From Hyalella azteca (taxonomy: Eukaryota > Arthropoda > Malacostraca > Amphipoda > Hyalellidae), in the NCBI RefSeq assembly GCF_000764305.2, contig NW_025932782.1:35173-99172 (forward strand): a stretch of DNA of 64,000 nt. The letters are read 5' to 3'. Both the position numbers and the translations under genes were made by a program. Under the pieces are notes generated by a model, which did not search any database, was not told the DNA's origin, and was given only the letters and a program-made list of their open reading frames with translations. Positions 57,401 to 64,000 of this stretch are shown here, in pieces (within the stretch, counting starts at the first letter, position 1; the number at the start of each line of letters is the position of its first letter).

Positions 57401-60400
57401 ACACTCGCGCCTTAGCTTTCTCTTTCGTTCCAACACGTTTGGAAATTTTGGTGGCAATAGCGAAGAAAAGAGCAAAGCAGAAAGGACTAAGCTATTCTCA
57501 AAAATTTCTTCCTTCAGCTGAGAGACCGGCATTTAAAAATTTTTTTTGACATTAACGATGTTAATCCCTACGAAGTGCCGGCAAAGCAGTGGTGTGCAGA
57601 TTTTACAATCCTGATTCACGGTGATTTACTGAACTATTTGGTGTTTGGTGTCAGCCAATACACTCTGCAATAATTCAAGGCATCCTGCTTCAATTCTTCA
57701 TACCTCATCTTGGGGACGGAGCCCAGTCAGGGTCAGTGGTAAACATCTCTTAAGTAATCCACTAACAATGACACTTAGTTAATGCATCATCCATTTATAA
57801 AATGCAGCTTATAAATGCAACTGTTAGGCAGGCCGGTGACGACGCATTATTGCGACTGATGATTACTAAAACACAGTCATAGGTAAACTGTAAAATAAAC
57901 CTAATTTCGTTTTGAAAAGAGAACTTCTTGTGCAGAACCAAGTTCAACATGATAGAATAGAAGAATAGAATAAAAGTGTCGGCACTGAAGAAATAGGCCC
58001 GTGGCCAGTTGCCGATTCTTGAATTTTTCGTGAATTGATTCACAAGGGATCTGGCCTTTGGAACCCGATCTTTCCATAACTGACGATTGATTGAGATAGC
58101 TGCTGGACTTATTGCCTGGTCCGTAATTTGCTAGGCATTTTAAGAAATCGCCGTCACCCATACTCGTCGATGTCTTGTGGTAACGCCGAGAACTTCGCTG
58201 CCTTTGCCTTCCTTCACGGCTGGTAAACTGAAGAAACGCAGTCAATTGTCCAGTTTTCTATTTAAATAATCGTGAGAACAACTGGTGCATCCAACAACGG
58301 CGCAGTAGCGTCCGTTCTTCAAGCAAAAACTTTAAAAAGAGACAAGCACTGTAGATTGAAAACGTAGGCGAAAGCTAGACTATGCAACAATTATGGCGGC
58401 AGATCCCACAATGCATTTTGCGATTCGGTGCCGTGACGTCATCATTTCGACGCTGGACCGTTAAAGTTGGTCACGTGACCAGCTCCACGCAGGTTGCTTG
58501 AGTCTGTTGCAGCTACACGATGCAAGTAGACAGTGATTGGTTGCGATTACTACTCGCAAGATATGTAGCGGCTACAACTTGCTCCGTGTACATTCACCGT
58601 AAGCTTCTATTATCAATCATGGCTGTGCATCAGCTTATTGCGGTATTTCGAATAAATTTACAGGTTTTTGAAGTAAGTCAACAGCAATGAGACTCAACAT
58701 AATTTTTTTTCATATCGGAACGATTATTCATTCCTAATGAGCTCTTATGATCTATGCAGCAATCCTGAGGCATTCGAGTTTATATATATATATCGAACCA
58801 TATATATATATGGGACTCACTCAAGTGCTTTCTTTTGGGATACGCACTGAGTTTAGCCAAAGTTACCTTATAATGGCTCGATAATCTAAAATGATTCTTA
58901 AAGATTTCTGGTATGACATGCTCGCATCATTGATGGGACCTTTCATATCGCTGTATTAGACACTCTAAAATCACGATATTACTTGTTCGTAACTTTTACA
59001 TGGCCTTATCAAATCTCTAATACGGCTCTATCACTTCTTTGATATAGCTAACATCTCTCAAATAGCTCCCCGATGGGTTCGGACATTATTCTATCACATC
59101 TCTGATACCGCTTTCTCATAATGTATTTGAATGAACGGACCCATCTCTTTGCTCTGAAACAGACACGAGGTGTTGCGATTGGACTCTGTTGGCCTCGTGA
59201 ACTTTGGGGAGATGGGAGGCCTTATCCCCTCTCTTGTGTTGTGCCTCTTCGCGGGGTGGGTGATTACGTGCCTCTGCCTCATTAAGGGCATCAAGACTTC
59301 GGGCAAAGTCGTCTACTTCACGGCAACCTTCCCTTTCGTCGTGCTGATTGTCCTCATGATCGCTGGAGTCTCGCTAAGCGGAGCATCGAAAGTCAGTGGA
59401 TGTTATCCTAGAGATATTAATTTGTTTTCAAAATCTATCTATATTAAAGAATTTATGATGAATTCAAATCGTACGTCAAGGTTTTAGCTAGACACTTCTT
59501 ATACAATTAAACCCAAAAAATTATAGACCCATGCGCATCCAAAATACTCGTTCAAGATGAAATGAACATAACTTTAAAGGACATATCCTTGAATTTCATT
59601 TAGTTTCTTCACCCTGTACGTTGCAGGGTGCCACGGCCATAACTGTTTATATCCTGATCTGATACAACAACAACATTTTGTTTGTTCGCCCAAGAATGCC
59701 CAAAGTTAATCCGCGACAATAATGTCCAAAGTATCAGGGCCCATACTTTCAAAACAAGTTAAGAGATCGTAAGTTCATCAGCCAATCAATGGCGGCCTCT
59801 CAAGCAAAATCCACCAATCATAGACAAGAAAATAGAGCGTAAGTACTTACGTTGACTTAGCGAATTTTGAAAAAATAGGCCCTGGATGATTATTACTATC
59901 AGGTTTTGTGAACATCTTTACTGTTTGTCACACCCCAAAAGACGATAATCAATAGGAAAGTAGTCAGGAGACAGGCTGGTCACGGGAAGTCAAATGGGGG
60001 CTGAACCAATGGGGTTTCTGATGCGGGCGCTCTACCTAGCCGCTGAAGGCTATATGATGAGAGGGAACCTCCTACTTCTTGTTAAAATCTAATATCGGAA
60101 GTAAATTTGACACTGAAATAATCCTAATTTGAAGTGTTTCATGCATACGTTACAGCATTACCGCATGTCAAAACCCTGATTTGTTCCTTTTATAGGAATT
60201 TGATCGCTCCAACACCGAAGGATGGTGTAAGTGACTCCAACAATGATGATGACTTCATAGTAAATCAAACACTGTCGTTGGCTGCAAAGGCTTTTCAGCC
60301 ATTCGAGTTGTTGAATCCTGAATTGTTGAGCAAGATCTACCAACTTCAGTTTGCAATTCCGGTGTTCGCCACAAGTTAAACTCTTCTGCTTGCTTGATCT

Positions 60401-63337
60401 GACTGCAAGAGATCTCAATAAGATAATTAGTCAGTCGTCAATGATACAGAACTGATTTACACAATATGTTTCCTTTATTACCACACTTCTCTTTATCTTC
60501 ATTTCTTGTGGTTTGTTTATCTGTCTGCAACAAATCTTAGAATCGATGTTTAACACACTTCTACCTGTCCGATCGATGTAAAATTTTGCAATCTTTCGTA
60601 AGGTCGGGGACAGTGCATGAATCAAATCACAGATTTAAAAAAAATTAAAAAGCCTTTAAATATTTAAAAATTATTTATATATCTACTTTTTTAATATATA
60701 AAAATAAAATAAATTCATTGTACATGCATTGTAGCATCGGAGACACCGGCCTCATTATAAGTGTGGCATTTAAAACGTACTTTTTAAACGCATATTTTAT
60801 TTCACTCAAATCTTCGAGCTCCCTAAAAGTTCACCATCTAATTTATTTCAATGTCTCCTTCAATGTTGTAGTTTGCCATCGTGCAAATCTATTTCGATTC
60901 GAAAGAAGAGATACTGATGGCAAACTGGCTACGAAAACTCGTTGCACTCGAAAATGTAGAGCTCACAAATAAATATTGGACTAACAAAATATATGACATA
61001 AATCATTAGACTCCGAAAACTCCAAAATTACAAACAAATGAAATTTTACGAGTGAACGCTGGTCGTGGAAATTTAACTACCAAATTTTCACTCCAAAATA
61101 AAATCAAATCGGATTTGATAGGTGGTACGCATAGCTTAAATGCATTGTACATCTTCCAAAGCGTCAATGATGAGTTGACCTAAATTATATCATGTATCAT
61201 GGGCCTTATGATTTTCCAAGTCCTTGCTGCTGTAACTGGTCATTCGGCTGCAGGAGTCCATTTTGAGCACCTTTTCTAAATCATATTGGACTTCAAGGTT
61301 TGTATTTCAATGTTATTTCTATTTCGCATTTCTTTTTTAGTTATTTTCTGGGTTATAGAAGTTTACCTCGAGCCCACTTACAGTTTAAATTTTATTGAAA
61401 ACCTACATATTCAAAATTATACCTGAACCATGGCAGATCCAAATTTGCTTGTACTCGGCAACTGAGCTCACGAAATTTGAACACACAAGTCTGGCTTTTG
61501 GTTTAAATTTCTAGACTTCTTCCAAAATCTAGCTTTTAGAACGACCACGCATTGTAGAAGTTGTGAATTTTTCTATGAACTTTCTGTTATATCTGTTTGC
61601 AGGGGCTGGTGTTCCTGTTCGTGCCCAAGTGGGAGAAGCTGCTGGATGTGAACGTGTGGAGGAAGGCGCTAGAGCAAGTGATCTATTCGCTCTCAGTAGG
61701 TGGAGGCGGCTTGGTCACCTTCGGCTCTTACAACGATTTCAACACCAAAGTGAGATTTTCCCCAATTGGAGTGGAAGAACAACCTGTATTATCTTATATT
61801 ATCTTAGATCATTGAACTTTTACAACTTCCTGCCCTTTTGGCGCCACAGATCTTCGTAAATTTTATAAATGCGCTCAATAACGCTTCAAAAAGCATGACC
61901 TTTTGATGAGTTTAGGACATCCTAGTCCGAGGTCACGCTGATGCGCCGCCTTGGTCGCCCTCCGTCTCCAAGTCGTTGATGGGCATGTTGATACGTGAAT
62001 GAGTATCTAGGTGCTCAAGTCATTTAACTCTTGAATTTCATGTGATTATGCGAAATAGCTTACGAGTACCATTAAATTTGGAAAAAGTCAGTGAAATTTA
62101 ATCTTTATTCCTCAAACTACTATCACAAAGAAAAAAAGGAGGCTTTCCAATTGGTTAATTTTCCACACTTGTTTCTCTTTATTAAATAAGATACTTATTC
62201 TCTCTAATAACTTTCCCTTTTCAGGTACACGTTGACGTCTTGATTTTATCGGTGTTGGATTTGATGGCTTCGTTGATGAGCGCCGTGACCATCTTCTCTG
62301 TGCTGGGCGCCATGGCCTATGAACTGGGCATCGATGACGTCAGCAAAGTCGTGGCATCCGGTGTGTTTTGCAATGATAAAATTGATAACGTCATTAATTA
62401 CATCATATCAACATGTGTCCATAAGACAGTTGAATTAAGTCATCACTATATAATTCACTCTAGTGGCCATTAATACATTGCATCGCCATGTTACCCTAAA
62501 AGGTCCGGGCTTGGCGTTCGTCGCGTACCCTGAGGCGATCGCCCGCACTTTGCCAGTACCCCACCTCTGGTGCTTTCTGTTCTTCTTCATGGTCTTCACT
62601 CTTGGCCTTGACTCCTTGGTAGGTGCTCTGCTAGATACGAATGTTTATTGGTGCATAGCGCATGCATATTTTATATGCAAATTGATTGTGACATGCTCTT
62701 CTTAATTAGAACGTGCTGTCGCTAGGTAATTATTGCCATTGTTATGTGCTTCACTGATAAAATTCTACCCTTAGTAGTTCCATCAATACGAGCTTCCTTT
62801 GTTTCGTGTGCTCAGTTTGGTGTGTGCTTCAGTGCAATAAATTTCAGTTGGTAAGGGTACACTCTGGTTGGGAATTGAGAAAGATATGTTGATCAACAGT
62901 GGGATCTGCGAACCATTTGATTTTAGAAAAATAGTATGGCAATAATAGTAGAATTAATACGCCAAGGTAGCCTAGTGTTAAGAAAAATCTATTCTAAGGC
63001 CTTTCTAATCAAAGTTAGTTCTCATATTTTAGCAACATAAGGCGTGGCTTGAGACCTACGATTTAGCTAGAATGATTTACAAGTTCGCAACAATGCTCAG
63101 CTTCGGGCCCGTTCCCTTTGACTCACGCTCCCATTGATACGTGTTCCCCTTGATACTTTGCACGTTCCCCACAACACACACGTCACTATATGTCATCGTT
63201 CCATGCAGTTCGGGGGCATGGAGATGCTGCTGACGGCGCTGTTGGACGAATTCTCGAAGATGCGGCGCCACAAGCCGTTGGTGGTGATAGGCCTATGCAG
63301 CGCCCTCTTCTGCCTCGGCCTCCCCTACTGCACCCCG
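48243..63337 (+). CDS. SLC6 transporter B (NAT-like), exons 1-9, 3' end outside window
   Basis: Tandem paralogue of transporter A. Exons: 48243-48462, 49178-49312, 53756-53868, 56565-56704, 59163-59391, 61603-61749, 62225-62360, 62503-62618, 63209-63337. Lengths and phases match A exon by exon except exon 1 (39 nt longer) and exon 3 (one codon longer). It encodes 455 codons to the TM9 region. TM10-12 and the tail are missing because the window ends. Conserved: [48 protein letters not shown]6 Gln304, TM7 Asp340, [14 protein letters not shown]8 keeps the usual GLDS (Asp410). Two loop-2 glycosylation sequons versus one in A. Plasma-membrane sodium-coupled amino acid uptake is the likely role. 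Confidence 0.93.
49178..49312 (+). CDS. SLC6-B exon 2
   Basis: [20 protein letters not shown] and [20 protein letters not shown], then APLMAG. Same length and phase as exon 2 of A. Confidence 0.94.
50034..51210 (-). mobile_element. Penelope-like element: RT end, GIY-YIG domain, hammerhead-like 3' motif
   Basis: In minus-strand order: RT C-terminal remnant (51200-50956; [30 protein letters not shown]), GIY-YIG region (50587-50318; [40 protein letters not shown]), then ctgtcgatggagctgggctc-cgaaacg at 50063-50034. Frames broken. Intron 2 of B. Confidence 0.8.
51240..52170 (-). mobile_element. CR1/Jockey-like LINE fragment (EN end to pre-RT)
   Basis: Minus strand: [20 protein letters not shown] near the endonuclease end, then [12 protein letters not shown], then [20 protein letters not shown] and [20 protein letters not shown], the usual linker before the RT domain. 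Several stops and shifts. Confidence 0.8.
52196..53040 (-). mobile_element. second LINE fragment(s), RT end and EN-like piece
   Basis: 52500-52400 on the minus strand encodes [20 protein letters not shown] and [15 protein letters not shown], the RT C-terminus; the 3' end is (tatag)n at 52196. 53038-52598 has an open frame with [18 protein letters not shown], resembling the segment after a LINE endonuclease. The two may be separate insertions. Confidence 0.65.
53756..53868 (+). CDS. SLC6-B exon 3
   Basis: [20 protein letters not shown] then [18 protein letters not shown]. Acceptor ctaccag, donor CATACC|gtacgt. Confidence 0.94.
55915..56045 (-). repeat. interspersed CCGT-microsatellite element, inverted copy
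   Basis: Reverse complement of 16255-16400, including cattttctcgtcgacgaaaa and gacgagcacaatagcg flanks around (ACGG/ACAG)n. Confidence 0.75.
56565..56704 (+). CDS. SLC6-B exon 4 (extracellular loop 2)
   Basis: [20 protein letters not shown] then [14 protein letters not shown] and a Ser-rich end QYW. C-x8-C disulphide pair, sequons NSS and NNT. Donor TGGAA|gtaaga. Confidence 0.94.
57955..58260 (-). mobile_element. LINE 3' end
   Basis: Near-identical to 31975-32160 (aagtgtcggcactgaagaaa, tccataactgacgattgatt, ttgcctggtccgtaatttgc), then diverges at ~58145. Confidence 0.75.
59163..59391 (+). CDS. SLC6-B exon 5 (TM4-TM5)
   Basis: [58 protein letters not shown] and on to SGASK. Joins exon 4 as YW-K-HEV. 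Confidence 0.96.
59737..59882. mobile_element. MITE family 1, copy 3
   Basis: gggcccatactttcaaaaca to tttgaaaaaataggccc with the cgtaagtacttacg palindrome. Same orientation as copy 2. Intron 5 of B. Confidence 0.82.
60475..60780 (-). repeat. dispersed repeat D, inverted copy
   Basis: Reverse complement carries agaagtgtgttaaacatcga, ttctaagatttgttgcaga, cagataaacaaaccacaaga as in the 35745 and 39195 copies. Confidence 0.78.
61603..61749 (+). CDS. SLC6-B exon 6 (TM6)
   Basis: [49 protein letters not shown]. Acceptor tgtttgcag is single-copy, unlike in A. Confidence 0.96.
62225..62360 (+). CDS. SLC6-B exon 7 (TM7)
   Basis: [20 protein letters not shown] then [20 protein letters not shown] and KVVAS. 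Asp340 at the LeuT Asn286 position. Donor TCCG|gtgtgt. Confidence 0.95.
62503..62618 (+). CDS. SLC6-B exon 8
   Basis: [20 protein letters not shown] then [19 protein letters not shown]. Retains the consensus Asp-Ser pair of TM8. Confidence 0.95.
63209..63337 (+). CDS. SLC6-B exon 9 (last in window)
   Basis: [20 protein letters not shown] then [20 protein letters not shown] and CTP. Donor CCCCG|gtacca. No exon 10 equivalent ([11 protein letters not shown]) occurs in the remaining 660 bp. Confidence 0.95.
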
Positions 63338-64000
63338 GTACCATTGATAACACTAATGATCATTATTGATGAATGATGTGAAAGCCAGGAAACGGCCATT
63401 CACATATGTATTGGATATTTCGATTATTCACTCGGGCGATTTTAAATGCATCCAAATGCTCTTGGTCCTTTAAGGTGCGTGATAGCAGTGGCCTCTTTTG
63501 ATCGAAAGCAGTGGTCGTTTGTTGATTGCAGTCAGTCAACCTGAACAGTCTACTTCAGGTTGTCTGTGTGTTGTCTGTGCAGGATGTCTGTGTTCCTGAG
63601 CAGTATGGTTGTTCCTCATAGCCTGATTATATCTTGCTATCTTTGAATGTGTCGAAGTAACGCAAGTTGTAATTTGTGCAATAGTGTCATTCGTGTTTGC
63701 CACTTTATTTCTAATTTATTCCATTTTACTGGAAAAGCTTAATAAATTATTTAAACTACTATATCTATCCCATGCAAGTATGATTGCGCCAGAAATAGTA
63801 GCTAATGGAAAAGACGAGTTCTGGCAGTGATCGAGGACGCACGTAGTGTTTGCGGGTCCCAACTTTCTCACTTCTTACTATGCCGGTTTGACTTATCTCG
63901 CGAATTTTGTACCGAAACGATTTCAGTGAAAGGTTCAATGTTAGTGCAGTTCAATCAAAATTGTGCGAATAGTGAGAAAAACGGCTAGTACAAGTGTTTT

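Noticed and set aside
60134..60379. 81-codon frame in SLC6-B intron 5
   Set aside because: No recognisable domain and no splice partners; next to a dispersed repeat.

Overview
This is a eukaryotic, almost certainly arthropod, genomic window. It has short coding exons in long AT-rich introns, GT-AG splice junctions, Penelope-like, LINE and tRNA-derived SINE fragments, a broken insect/crustacean-type transposase, and a short (TTAGG)-type telomeric tract. A malacostracan crustacean is my best guess, but nothing here proves it. All three recognisable genes are on the + strand. None is a single open frame; I assembled each from exons whose splice phases agree.

Layout. (1) 1-7277: 3' part of a Hip1/HIP1R (yeast Sla2-type) gene, carrying the C-terminal actin-binding I/LWEQ (THATCH) domain and ending AEDPQ-stop; its start lies left of the window. 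(2) 7278-17329: intergenic, with MITEs, a Penelope-like remnant and one orphan candidate terminal exon at 12171-12294. (3) 17330-40908: complete 13-exon SLC6 transporter A; the spliced frame is 1842 nt, or 613 residues. (4) 40909-48242: intergenic, with minisatellites, perfect palindromes and an array rich in E-box and CRE-like motifs. (5) 48243-63337: SLC6 transporter B, the first 9 of presumably 13 exons (455 codons). It has the same exon phases as A and homologous sequence flanking some exons, so A and B are a tandem duplication. The window ends inside its ninth intron.

Both transporters look like invertebrate nutrient amino acid transporters (NAT/KAAT-like). They have Gly rather than Asp at the monoamine-binding position of TM1, and Asp in TM7 at the position equivalent to LeuT Asn286. 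They differ at the Na2-site position in TM8 (Ser396 in A, Asp410 in B).

The most unusual signal is architectural. At least nine splice junctions in this window sit inside, or next to, tandem duplications whose repeat unit contains the junction itself (exon edge plus donor or acceptor). They range from single 115-151 bp duplications to a six-unit 22-bp array and a ten-unit 33-bp array. I also see a serine/cysteine-rich reading frame, kept in phase for 1.4 kb despite six stops, in the last intron of A and bracketed by related direct repeats. Other findings are several hammerhead-ribozyme-like Penelope motifs, one 67 bp from a splice acceptor, and a TTAGG tract in the loop of a 23-bp inverted repeat.
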